Assembly: GCF_016924145.1 (NCBI RefSeq)
Contig: NZ_JAFFZO010000005.1
Location: 98,850-162,849 of the forward strand
Source of the DNA: Amphritea pacifica
GTDB lineage: Bacteria; Pseudomonadota; Gammaproteobacteria; Pseudomonadales; Balneatricaceae
Length of the DNA: 64,000 nucleotides
Reading direction: 5' to 3'
Positions 16,192-25,300 of the stretch are shown here, one piece after another; position 1 is the first letter of the stretch, and every line of letters begins with the position of its first letter. Made by a program: the position numbers and the translations under genes. Below the pieces are notes generated by a model. The model searched no databases. It worked only from the letters and a program-made list of their open reading frames with translations, and was not told where the DNA came from.

Positions 16192-17475
16192 ATGGCAATC
16201 AAAATCAAAGCCGTATTACGGAGCAGTGATAATAAAGCGCTGGGCAGTACCGATGCACAGCTGTTTTTCTATACCCTGAATGGCGGGACAAAGCTTGTTG
16301 CATCGGGGCGTAGCAGTGCAAATGGTGCACTGACTATGGAGGCGAGTACCCGTTTGAGTGGTTTTTTACCCCGTGTTCTGCTGAAGGTAAATCTGAATAA
16401 TAAGTGGGTGAATGCCAGTAATACCCCAAAATCCTACAGTCAGGCGACCATTGATTTCGGCACGGTAAAACTGAGCAGTGAGCCCGTGCTGACGCTGGCG
16501 ACAACGACTTTACATGCCATTCCGGCAGTTACTGCAGGTACCACAGCGGTCGCAGCTGATACTAATAAGCTCAGGTTATTAGAAACTCAGAATCTAAAAC
16601 TGACCAATGAGGCGAAAAACCTGACAGAGCAGTTGAAGAGCAAAGAAAAGGCGCGCAAGTCACTGGAGGCAGAGCTGCAGAGTCGTCCCACTGTGCAGAT
16701 GCTGAATGCAGAGAAAACTCAGGTCAGGGATTTAACCGCCCGGTTGAAGGCGCGGGACGAGCGGATTACCCAGTTGGAGAGGGGCAGTGGACAACTGAGC
16801 GAGATCAGCCGTCAGCTGGAATTGAAAGAGCAACAGCGCAAGCAGCTAGAGGTTGAACTCAATAAACGGCCCACAGTTGAGATGCTCAACATACAGAAGG
16901 GGCTGGTGACCGATCTTAAGGGCCAGCTTAAGTTGAAAGACAACCGCATAGCGGAGCTGGAAGAGCGGATTAGCCGGGGTGGGGCTACAGTCCCGATCAA
17001 ATCAACCACCGTTAAAAGTGAAGATCTGATCTTTTCTACATCGCAGGCGATCTCCCGTGCCAGTGACAAACTGGTGAAGCAGGGAGGCTATCGCATCAGC
17101 AAAGCCAGCGTCGATCTGAAAGTTGTGGCGTCGGCTAACCACACCGATCTGATGTTGTTTGAAAGTGCGGATGACCTTGCCCGTATCCCCTCAAACTGCT
17201 TTGGCAACGTCAGCTTCGATATTGATCTGACCGATACCGGGGAGACCGCAACTCCCGCCGCTACCGATCTTAAAATGCCTGATGTTACGGGCTATACCCG
17301 CCAGCTTGCCGAGCGAAAACTGGATGGATTACAGGATCAGCTGTTCTGGTATGAACAGCAGTTATCGGAAAAAGATCCTTTTTCCGCCGGGCAGATCATT
17401 CGTCAGCATCCGAAAGCAAATACCCCATTGCAACCTGATACTCAGATCATTCTGATCGTTGGTGTCGGTATCTGA
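16192..17475 (+). CDS. Beta-domain, coiled-coil, paralogue-core and PASTA fusion protein
   Basis: 427 aa in four parts. (1) Residues ~1-95: a beta domain (AVLRSSDNKALGSTDAQLFF) resembling a transthyretin/Ig-like module. (2) ~124-262: coiled coil with an internal duplication, RKSLEAELQSRPTVQMLN at ~155 and RKQLEVELNKRPTVEMLN at ~216, each followed by a similar helix ending ERITQLE or NRIAELE. (3) ~275-350: a degenerate family core (SQAISRASDKL, YRISKASVDLKVVAS). (4) ~361-427: a PASTA-type domain, MPDVTGYTRQLAERKLDGL through QHPKANTPLQPDTQIILIVG. PASTA domains normally sit outside the cell on Ser/Thr kinases and PBPs; here there is no signal peptide or kinase. Function unknown. Confidence 0.7.
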   Translation: MAIKIKAVLRSSDNKALGSTDAQLFFYTLNGGTKLVASGRSSANGALTMEASTRLSGFLPRVLLKVNLNNKWVNASNTPKSYSQATIDFGTVKLSSEPVLTLATTTLHAIPAVTAGTTAVAADTNKLRLLETQNLKLTNEAKNLTEQLKSKEKARKSLEAELQSRPTVQMLNAEKTQVRDLTARLKARDERITQLERGSGQLSEISRQLELKEQQRKQLEVELNKRPTVEMLNIQKGLVTDLKGQLKLKDNRIAELEERISRGGATVPIKSTTVKSEDLIFSTSQAISRASDKLVKQGGYRISKASVDLKVVASANHTDLMLFESADDLARIPSNCFGNVSFDIDLTDTGETATPAATDLKMPDVTGYTRQLAERKLDGLQDQLFWYEQQLSEKDPFSAGQIIRQHPKANTPLQPDTQIILIVGVGI

Positions 17476-17492
17476 TTATCAAGGAGACAATT

Positions 17493-18068
17493 ATGGCAGA
17501 TAACCCGTTTTCAACCGTACTGGCTGCCCCGTTGGGCGACATGATTGCCGAGATGGGGATCGGTGTTGCTCAGGCGCAATATGCGATCGATGCAAAAACC
17601 ATTGAGAACCTGAAACAGATCTACAGTCTGGATGATGAGCTGCTGAAAGAGATGCGCCGTATCGGCTACCGGCCCACCTGGTATGTGATACCGGAGGCCG
17701 AAGCCGAGATCAGCATGGCACTGACGATACAGCAGACAACAGGCAGCGACCGGAAAGTTAAAACTGAGATCAGAGGGACCTCGGTTGATGCTGCATATCA
17801 GAATCAGTATGACTTCAAAATAGAGGGCGCCAGCACGCTGAAACTGACATTCAGACCGGTTCCTGCACCTCTGGAGGTTGATAACATGCAGGTTGTTCCA
17901 CTGCTGGCAGGCATTCCTCTGGGAGAAGCCAAAGCGCTGCTGGGGAAGATCGGTATCGAATACAAGGTCTCCAGGGCAAACGCGAAGGACAGCGATATTG
18001 TCGCCTCGACGACGCCTGTGGCAGGGTCATTTATCGATGCAGGCAAACATATCTTGGTAGGCGTATAA
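17493..18068 (+). CDS. Cluster paralogue 5 fused to a PASTA domain
   Basis: 191 aa, AAGGAGA ribosome-binding site. Family core: LAAPLGDMIAEMGIGVAQAQ, YAIDAKTIENL (to ~40), RIGYRPTWYVIPEAEAEISM (~56-75) and NQYDFKIEGASTLKLTFRPV then PAP (~104-126). From ~134 it becomes a PASTA domain: VVPLLAGIPLGEAKALLGKI, then STTPVAGSFIDAGKHILVGV at the very end. With the preceding gene this makes two PASTA-bearing members side by side. The acidic variable loop of paralogues 3/4 is missing. Cytoplasmic; function unknown. Confidence 0.72.
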   Translation: MADNPFSTVLAAPLGDMIAEMGIGVAQAQYAIDAKTIENLKQIYSLDDELLKEMRRIGYRPTWYVIPEAEAEISMALTIQQTTGSDRKVKTEIRGTSVDAAYQNQYDFKIEGASTLKLTFRPVPAPLEVDNMQVVPLLAGIPLGEAKALLGKIGIEYKVSRANAKDSDIVASTTPVAGSFIDAGKHILVGV

Positions 18069-18086
18069 GCGCCTGAGGAGTCTGGA

Positions 18087-18440
18087 ATGAGTAATGGAGG
18101 TCAGCGGATCGAATCGCTGTTAAGACGTATTTCACAGCAACAAAATGCCCCGGCAGGGGAGCTGTTTGATCTGCAAAATCCGATAGCCGGAGGTTTAGGC
18201 CGGGTCAGCTCGGTGAGTCTGATCAATAACAGTCGCCAGAATCAACAGGGCTTCAGCAGTCTGATCTCAACCATGAGAATGCTGCACGATATGCCGGGAC
18301 AAAACTCCCAACAGCTACAGCGCAGTCTGGACCAGCAGTCGGCATGGCCTGACCCCAACGCTGTTCCCATGCCTCCGGGGGATAGCCGGTTCGATACAGA
18401 ACCGGATCCTGCGACAGATGGTGATGAAGAGCCCGATTAA
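18087..18440 (+). CDS. Small, probably disordered cluster protein
   Basis: 117 aa with a GAGGAG ribosome-binding site. Rich in Gln, Asn, Ser, Pro and Asp. A short helix at the start (RIESLLRRISQQQ), a middle segment FSSLISTMRMLHDMPG, and an acidic disordered tail ending DEEPD. No domain recognised. Position between the PASTA paralogue and the large membrane-type protein, with the same strand and tight spacing, supports it being a real cluster member, perhaps a linker or chaperone-like partner of the 713-aa protein; that is speculation. Confidence 0.6.
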   Translation: MSNGGQRIESLLRRISQQQNAPAGELFDLQNPIAGGLGRVSSVSLINNSRQNQQGFSSLISTMRMLHDMPGQNSQQLQRSLDQQSAWPDPNAVPMPPGDSRFDTEPDPATDGDEEPD

Positions 18441-18524
18441 TAATCCCAACCGAAACACGAGCTGGTAAAGCCCGCTTTGTCAGCGTGAGGTCCCGGTGTT
18501 AGTCAAACGTTAAGGAGTAAACCG

Positions 18525-20666
18525 ATGTGCAATGATGTGTGCGAAGCCAGTACTCCGGGCGCTGATGTCAGTCAGGAGTTTGCCTGTATCAGTGATGCGG
18601 TGAACTATTCAGAAATTTATAACCAGCAGATTGATGATGTCCGCAATGTGGAACGCAATGAGCGAACCCGGACCGCAGGTGTGTTTCTCTATCGAATCGC
18701 CAATTTCGATTATCCACTGGTTCGGGTCGAGCTGGATGCCTATCGTCAGGCGAATGGTCCGACCACAATCGGCGAACTGGCGCAGGTGCTGCATCTTGAA
18801 CGTACGACCCTGTTTAACCGTATTCTGGACTGGCATGCGGGGCCTAATGGTCATGTCAGAGCGTTTCTCTACCGGCGATATGTGGGGGGAGATGCGACCT
18901 CAGTAGAGGATCAGGTTGCTGCTTTGCGAGAGATCAGACAGGGCGGCTCAGGTGTGCCTGTTTACCATCGCTGGCGATTACCCTCTGGCAGGAATTACCG
19001 CCTGATTCTGCCCAGAAGTGAAGCCCTGGAGCAGGAGATTGCCCTGAATCGTACGGCGCTGGTATCGGCGGATATTCAGCAGCTCAGCGCATCACTGTCT
19101 GCTGAGATGGATGATGCGATGGCTAAAGCGGAGCGGGTGGCTGCCAATCAACAGGCGCTGGGGCGGATTCTGCAGCCATACAAACAGGAGCTGGGAGCGC
19201 TTGAGCTGTTAATGGAATTTATCGATCTGGCTGAGGTTAACCCCGACTCGGCTTACTCCTCATCTGAGCAGGCAAAGATCGATACGCTGCAGAGTAAACT
19301 CAATACGCTGAAAGGTCATGCCGACAGCACATTTGGACGTGAGCCCACTCAGAGAGCCCGTTCACTGCAGCAGGCGATCAGACGGGATACCGATAGTCTG
19401 TATTCAATGCTGGAAGGTGACAGTCGTTTGAATGAACTACTGATCCAGGCCTGTAATAGTGACTCTATGATTACCAGCAGTTTTATGCAGGGTGTCTATA
19501 GCAAGCTGGGTGCCTGTTACCGGGTTATCATGACCAGCAATCATGCTGAAACATTGATAACTGAACGTTTGCAGCCGGCCCTGGAGATGATTGTCAGTAA
19601 TGAGTGGCGCAGTTTTGTCAATCCCTCCTGTCTGGCTACCGTTGCCGGGAAGCTGAGTATTGTGCCAACCATTGCCGGTAACCTGCCGGGACCACCGTCG
19701 TTACTGATGGTGGTGATGGAAGCATCGATGCCGAAAATGATCCAGATCGCCTCTCAGAATCCGACCAGTGGACGTATTTTGAGGGATCTGAGTGTTCAGG
19801 TGACCGCCAGACTGATCGGCTTAACCGATGCCAATAAAGCCGAGTTTATCCGCCGTCTGAGCTCTGCAGAGCCCGGTGAGGTGCTTGGAGTGCGAGGCTG
19901 GAGTGAGAGAATCGTCAACTCTAATGTGATCAGCAGCCCCGGCTGGGGTGTCTTCATGTCGATGATTACCGGTATTCTCTTTCTCAATGCTTTCGTCAGC
20001 GCCGCGACTACGACGACTGACAGTATGATTACCCGAATCCGCTTATGGGGCGACACGGTGGCTCAGTTTTCCAACTTCGCTAACTCGCTGATCCAGGCGC
20101 TACAGCGGTTTAAATTTGTTCGTCAGGGGGTACTCGGAACCGCCGGGACAAGCCGGGTGTTGGGCATTATTGGATCTCTGGCAGCGATCGCCTCCAGCAC
20201 TGCGCTGATGGCCGAAGAGTATCGTACCCGGGATTATGCCGGTATGACAGTGGCAGGCTTTGGCTTGGCCAGTGGTGTTCTGAGTCTGGCTGGATTTATG
20301 TTGTGGATGTCTGCAGGAACAATAGAGGTGCCTCCATTGGCCGCAGTACTATTTGTAGCGGCCCTGATCGTGGGGCTGGTTGGGGCAATTATCGGGCTGT
20401 TCACCTCGGATTCCAATGGTGAAGCGTTGGTTGAGGGATTGGTTGAGCATATGGCTGACGCCGACCTGTTCTCCCGTCAGCTACGTGGTGATCCGCGCCT
20501 GAATCGCTATTATGAGGATGTCAGACGATACCATCATAGTGTCACCATTAATGACCTGCGCAGTAGTGCCAGAACGGCACTCAACTATCTGTTTGGTCTT
20601 GATCAGATCACAGATTCAGAAAAACGGGAGCAGACTGAAGAGCTGATAGACGCACTGATTGCGTAG
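18525..20666 (+). CDS. Large cluster protein with C-terminal hydrophobic helix bundle
   Basis: 713 aa, TAAGGAG ribosome-binding site. N-terminal ~160 residues: a mixed domain with a motif like LAQVLHLERTTLFNRILDWH (~85-104) and RWRLPSGRNYRLILPRS. Residues ~180-330: helical, partly coiled coil. The C-terminal part has four strongly hydrophobic stretches at about 473-492, 545-562, 570-597 and 603-627, Gly/Ala-rich (VAGFGLASGVLSLAGFMLWM, FVAALIVGLVGAIIGLF), followed by a charged 85-residue tail. There is no signal peptide. The layout is that of proteins that insert late into membranes, such as pore-forming toxins, or a membrane anchor for the cluster's complex. No family recognised. Last gene of the cluster; a convergent gene begins 13 bp later. 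Confidence 0.7.
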   Translation: MCNDVCEASTPGADVSQEFACISDAVNYSEIYNQQIDDVRNVERNERTRTAGVFLYRIANFDYPLVRVELDAYRQANGPTTIGELAQVLHLERTTLFNRILDWHAGPNGHVRAFLYRRYVGGDATSVEDQVAALREIRQGGSGVPVYHRWRLPSGRNYRLILPRSEALEQEIALNRTALVSADIQQLSASLSAEMDDAMAKAERVAANQQALGRILQPYKQELGALELLMEFIDLAEVNPDSAYSSSEQAKIDTLQSKLNTLKGHADSTFGREPTQRARSLQQAIRRDTDSLYSMLEGDSRLNELLIQACNSDSMITSSFMQGVYSKLGACYRVIMTSNHAETLITERLQPALEMIVSNEWRSFVNPSCLATVAGKLSIVPTIAGNLPGPPSLLMVVMEASMPKMIQIASQNPTSGRILRDLSVQVTARLIGLTDANKAEFIRRLSSAEPGEVLGVRGWSERIVNSNVISSPGWGVFMSMITGILFLNAFVSAATTTTDSMITRIRLWGDTVAQFSNFANSLIQALQRFKFVRQGVLGTAGTSRVLGIIGSLAAIASSTALMAEEYRTRDYAGMTVAGFGLASGVLSLAGFMLWMSAGTIEVPPLAAVLFVAALIVGLVGAIIGLFTSDSNGEALVEGLVEHMADADLFSRQLRGDPRLNRYYEDVRRYHHSVTINDLRSSARTALNYLFGLDQITDSEKREQTEELIDALIA

Positions 20667-20678
20667 CTGGGAGCTGTT

Positions 20679-21554
20679 TTAGCGTTTGTGCTTCAGTTGC
20701 TGAAACAGCACCCCACCGATGATGAGTACCAACCCGATAACAGTTGAGATCATGATCGGTTCGTTGGCAACTGTAGCGAGCAATATCAGAGACAGAGGTG
20801 GAGACAGATAGACCAGATTGCTCAACTGGGCGGTGTTATCGGTCATCCGCATCGCCTGCATCCACAGCAGAAAGGCAAAGCCCATTTCAAAGGTGCCGAT
20901 ATAGATGCCGCCAGCGACCGCCTGCCAGGGGATCAACGTCACTTCACCCTGCAGTAACAGAAGAACACTCAGAATGGGCAGGCTCAGGCCAAAGCAGAGC
21001 AGTAGTGAGACGACGGCGTCCCTGGGCTTGCGGGTATTCAGAATCCAGTAACTGGCAAAAAAAACTGAACTGCCCAGCCCCAGAGTGACCCCCAGGGGGT
21101 TCCTGAACTCCAGTGCCAGCAGATCTCCCCGGGTCGCGATAACCAGCACTCCGCCGTAAGCCAGCAGAATGCTGATCACGTTTTTCAGGGTGAATTTTTG
21201 TCCCAGAAACGGCACTGCAAGAATGCTCAGCACCACCGCCCAGGTATAGTTCAGTGCCTGGGCCTGTTGCGCCGGTAACATATCGTATGCGGCGAACAGA
21301 ATCAGATAATAAAGGGTTGGATTGAGCAGGGCTAACAGCAGAAAGTAACCGGGTGACTCTTGCAGATACTGGCGTGCCAGGGGAAGTTTACGCTGCGCAA
21401 TGGTGGCTACCGATAGAATAACAAAGGTCGTGGTCACAGCGATCCAGAGCATCTGCAACGGGCTGATGATTGATAATGTCAGCTTAAATGCAGTGGCCAC
21501 AGTGGACCACATCAGCACCACAGAGAGTGCCAGAATAAGTGAGGTGCGGCTCAA
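20679..21554 (-). CDS. EamA/DMT-family transporter (RhaT/RarD-like)
   Basis: 291 aa with ten predicted membrane helices in two EamA repeats: first from LILALSVVLMWSTVATAFKL, second from LGVTLGLGSSVFFASYWIL. The signature PAQQAQALNYTWAVVLSILA near residue 95 is typical of DMT carriers. Drug/metabolite transporters of this type often export amino acids or related metabolites. The gene follows the Lrp-type regulator by 19 bp on the same strand, a common pairing in which the Lrp protein senses the amino acid and controls its exporter. Substrate not readable from sequence. Confidence 0.88.
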   Translation of the reverse strand: MSRTSLILALSVVLMWSTVATAFKLTLSIISPLQMLWIAVTTTFVILSVATIAQRKLPLARQYLQESPGYFLLLALLNPTLYYLILFAAYDMLPAQQAQALNYTWAVVLSILAVPFLGQKFTLKNVISILLAYGGVLVIATRGDLLALEFRNPLGVTLGLGSSVFFASYWILNTRKPRDAVVSLLLCFGLSLPILSVLLLLQGEVTLIPWQAVAGGIYIGTFEMGFAFLLWMQAMRMTDNTAQLSNLVYLSPPLSLILLATVANEPIMISTVIGLVLIIGGVLFQQLKHKR

Positions 21555-21573
21555 CGTGTTGTCTCAGAACAGA

Positions 21574-22044
21574 TCAAAGCAGTTTCGATTCGATGTCTTT
21601 GACATCTTCCATCACGACAAAGGTGCTGGTTTGAGTGACATAGGGCAGGGAGGATATTTTTTCCCCGAGCACTTCGCGATAGGACTCCATTCCAGTGGTG
21701 CGGACTTTAAGCAGATAATCAAAATTAGCGGCGATCATATGGCATTGTTCGATCTCAGGAATTTCACGAACGGCAGCGTTGAAAGCGTGCAAGGCTTTGG
21801 TTTTGGTATCACTCAGGGTTACCTGAACAAATGCGACATGCTTTGTCCCGAGCTTTTTCTGATCGACCAGAGCGATGTAACCGAGGATATAACCCTGTTC
21901 TTCCAGACGCTTCATACGGATCTGGCAGGGCGTTTTCGACAGGCCGACCCGCGAAGCCAGCTCTGTGACAGTGATACGGGCATTTTTCTGCAGCTCACGC
22001 AGAATGGCCATATCCAGCTTGTCCAGTTTATCCAAATTATCCAT
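21574..22044 (-). CDS. Lrp/AsnC-family transcriptional regulator
   Basis: 156 aa. N-terminal winged HTH: LDMAILRELQKNARITVTEL then VGLSKTPCQIRMKRLEEQGY. The C-terminal RAM ligand domain contains HMIAANFDYLLKVRTTGMES. Family members bind amino acids and control their metabolism or export. It is upstream of a DMT exporter in the same direction and divergent from the NAD-glutamate dehydrogenase gene across a 288-bp AT-rich region, so it may control either or both. The presence of putP/putA just beyond makes proline or glutamate a reasonable ligand guess, no more than that. Confidence 0.92.
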   Translation of the reverse strand: MDNLDKLDKLDMAILRELQKNARITVTELASRVGLSKTPCQIRMKRLEEQGYILGYIALVDQKKLGTKHVAFVQVTLSDTKTKALHAFNAAVREIPEIEQCHMIAANFDYLLKVRTTGMESYREVLGEKISSLPYVTQTSTFVVMEDVKDIESKLL

Positions 22045-22332
22045 ACGATTTCACAGTTCTGGTTGTTCGTTTGTTTAATTGATCGTTATGAGAAGGATAC
22101 GGCTAAAAAAAATAAAAATACAGTGAAAAAGACTTCTATTCTTTTCCTATACTTTGATATTAACTAATACGTCCCGTTTTTTATACCTATCCTATTACTT
22201 ATATGGTGGGAATAAAAAATGGGGTGTCAGCGCCAACCCTCTGTTTCTTGGGCGTTGTATCAGCCGATACAGGGAATAATAACAATCCGGTACCTGCCGG
22301 GCGTCGCGAGTGCTATCTGGAGTCTATACAAA

Positions 22333-25300
22333 ATGCATGATTTATTGGGACTGACCAAATCTCAGATTATCGATCTGATCAGCGAAAAGCTCTCTGCTCA
22401 GGCGAGCAAGAGTCTGCAAGCATCGATGCAGCTGTTCACACAAAAGTTTTTTAGTGTCGCTGCGCCGGAAGAGCTGCAGAGCCGTTCACTTGAGTATCTT
22501 TGCGCTACTGCGTTGTCATACTGGCAACTGCTGCAGGATTACAAAGCGCCAGACCCCGATGTCAGAGTTTTCAACCCCGACTACGAGCAGCACGGCTGGC
22601 ACTCAAACCATACGGTGATACAGGTTCACAATGTGGATGTACCATTTCTGGTGGATTCCGTCAGAATGGAGCTCAATCGTCGTGAGCTGGCGATACTGAG
22701 CATTAATAACTGTGTTCTGGCATGCGAACGAACCCGTACCCACAAACTTAAAAATCTTAAATCTGCCCGTGAACGCGATGAAAATACCCAGGTTGAATCG
22801 CTGATCTATCTGGAAATTGAACGTCACTCCGATCAGGCAACTCTGGATGAGATACGTGATGGTCTGTTAAGGGTACTGGCTGATGTGAAAGCAGTGGTCG
22901 ATGATTTTCTGCCTATCAAAGAGAAAGGGCAGGAAATTAAAGAGGAGTTGCGGCTGCGTGATGCAAACAACCCTGAGATTAAAGAGATCCGCAAACTGCT
23001 GGACTGGTTAATGGATGAGAACTTTATCTTCCAGGGCTATGAAGAGGTTGCTATTCGCCAGGAAGAGGGAAAGGTTTTTGCTGATACGGTTAAAGGTTCA
23101 CAACTGGGTACCCAGCGCAACACTCCGGTATGTAAAGAGCTGAGCCATCTGGAGCAGCAGTTTGTGCTGGCTGAGAAGGTGGCAATGTTCAGTAAAGATG
23201 TGGTGCGCTCCACAGTCCACCGGCCAGTGTACCGGGATCTGGTCATTATTAAACGGTTTGATGAGCAGGGCCGGGTGTGCGGAGAGTGCCGCTTCTACGG
23301 CCTGTATACCTCTTCGGTCTTTCTGACCAATCCGTTGCGGATTCCTGTGGTGCGGCTGAAACTGATCAGTATTCTTTCTGAGTGCGGTTTTGAACCGGGT
23401 GGTCACAGCCATAAAGCGCTGGTGCAGATCCTGACCGATATGCCCCGGGAAGAGCTGATTCTGGCACAAACCAGCGATCTGAAGCAGACCAGCTTTGGTA
23501 TCTTTAATATGCAGGAGCGTCGTCGGGCCTGCCTGTTTGTCCGCCAGGATACAAGTAAGCGTTTTTATTCCTGTCTTTACTATATACCCCGCGACCTGTA
23601 CACCACCAAGCTGCGAAACTCGGTATTAAACCTGCTGTATAAAGGGCTACATGGGCGGGATTATGAAGCTAACTCTCAGATCTCTGAATCGGTTTTGTCA
23701 CGCACCCATTTCGTTATCTATGCCGATCCTGATCAGCAGGTTGAAGTAGATCTGAGAGCCATTGAAGCCCGGATTCTGGAGGTTTCACGCTCCTGGGATG
23801 ATGATCTGAATATCAATCTGATTGAAACCTATGGTGAGGAGAAGGGCAGCCGCTTTGTCAACCGTTTCAGTGGTGGCTTCAGCTCCGCTTATAAAGAGAA
23901 CTTCTCCACGGGTAACGGAGTCTATGATCTCCAGCATATCTCTTATCTGCAGTCGCCGGATGCAATCGCCATGAGTTTTTACCGCTCATTTGAAGAGGCA
24001 GAAGGGATTCTGAAGTTTAAGCTGTTCAGTGTTGATCGTCCCCTGGTGTTGTCCGAAGTAATCCCACTGTTGGAAAACCTGGGGCTTAAAGTGCTGAGTG
24101 AACACCCTTATGTGGTGACTGACCGGGATGGTAAACAGTTCTGGATCAGCGATTTCCGGGTTAGCTATGGGCCGCAGGCCGTGGTTGAACTGGATAAGGT
24201 GAAAGTGATTCTGCAGGAAGCCTTTGCCAGGGTCTGGGATGGGCAGGCTGACAGTGATGAGTTTAACCGTCTGGTTATTTGTGGCAACCTCAACTGGCGT
24301 GAAGTCGCCATGCTGCGCGCCTATGGCCGCTATATTAAGCAACTGCGTTTCGGCTTCTCTCAGCCGTTTCTGGCAGATGTTCTGGTGCGTAATGTTGACA
24401 TTAGCCGGCAGTTGGTAGAACTGTTCCGCTGCCGCTTTCAACCTGGCCAGCAGAATCCTGGTCAGGAAGAGAAAATCGAGCAGAATATCCTCAGCGCTCT
24501 GGACGGGGTTAGCAGCCTTGATGATGATAAGATCCTGCGTCGCTTTATGGTGGTCATTAAAGCTACCCTGAGAACTAACTTCTACCAGCTGAAAGAGGGC
24601 CAGGAGAAGTCATACTTCTCATTCAAAATTGATTCTCAGTCAATTCCGGATATTCCGCAGCCAAAACCTAAATTTGAAGTATTTATCTATTCACCCCGTA
24701 TTGAGGGGGTACACCTGCGGGTGGGTAAGGTTGCCCGGGGTGGTTTGCGCTGGTCCGACCGGATGGAGGACTACCGCACCGAGGTGCTGGGTCTGGTGAA
24801 AGCTCAGCAGGTGAAAAACTCGGTCATCGTGCCGATGGGCGCCAAGGGCTGCTTTATCTGTAAGCGGATGCCGGATACCGCTGATCGGGAAGTGATTCAG
24901 GCCGAGGGTATCGAGTGTTATAAAACCTATATTCGCGGCTTGCTGGATATCACCGATAACCTGATTGCCGGAGAAGTGGTTCATCCTGAATCGGTGGTGC
25001 GTCATGACGAGGATGACCCCTATCTGGTGGTAGCCGCGGATAAGGGCACCGCAACTTTCTCCGATATCGCTAACTCGATTTCCGAAGAGTATGGTTTCTG
25101 GCTGGGTGATGCGTTTGCATCCGGCGGAAGTCAGGGGTACGACCATAAGGGAATGGGGATTACTGCCCGGGGAGCCTGGGAGTCGGTTAAACTTCACTTC
25201 CGGGAGAAGGGGGTCAACACCCAGGCTGAGCCGTTTACTGTGATTGGTATTGGTGATATGGCGGGTGATGTGTTTGGTAATGGTATGTTGCTCTCTGAAA

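Noticed and set aside
10458-20666. Contractile injection, T6SS, gas-vesicle, encapsulin or microcompartment identity for the cluster
   Set aside because: No sheath, baseplate, spike, AAA+ ATPase, GvpA-like, encapsulin-like or BMC-domain protein is present; similarity to DUF2589 is only an impression of layout.
21400-22167. 255-codon plus-strand frame across the DMT and Lrp genes
   Set aside because: Opposite strand of two recognisable genes; its protein has no coherent motifs and spans an intergenic gap.
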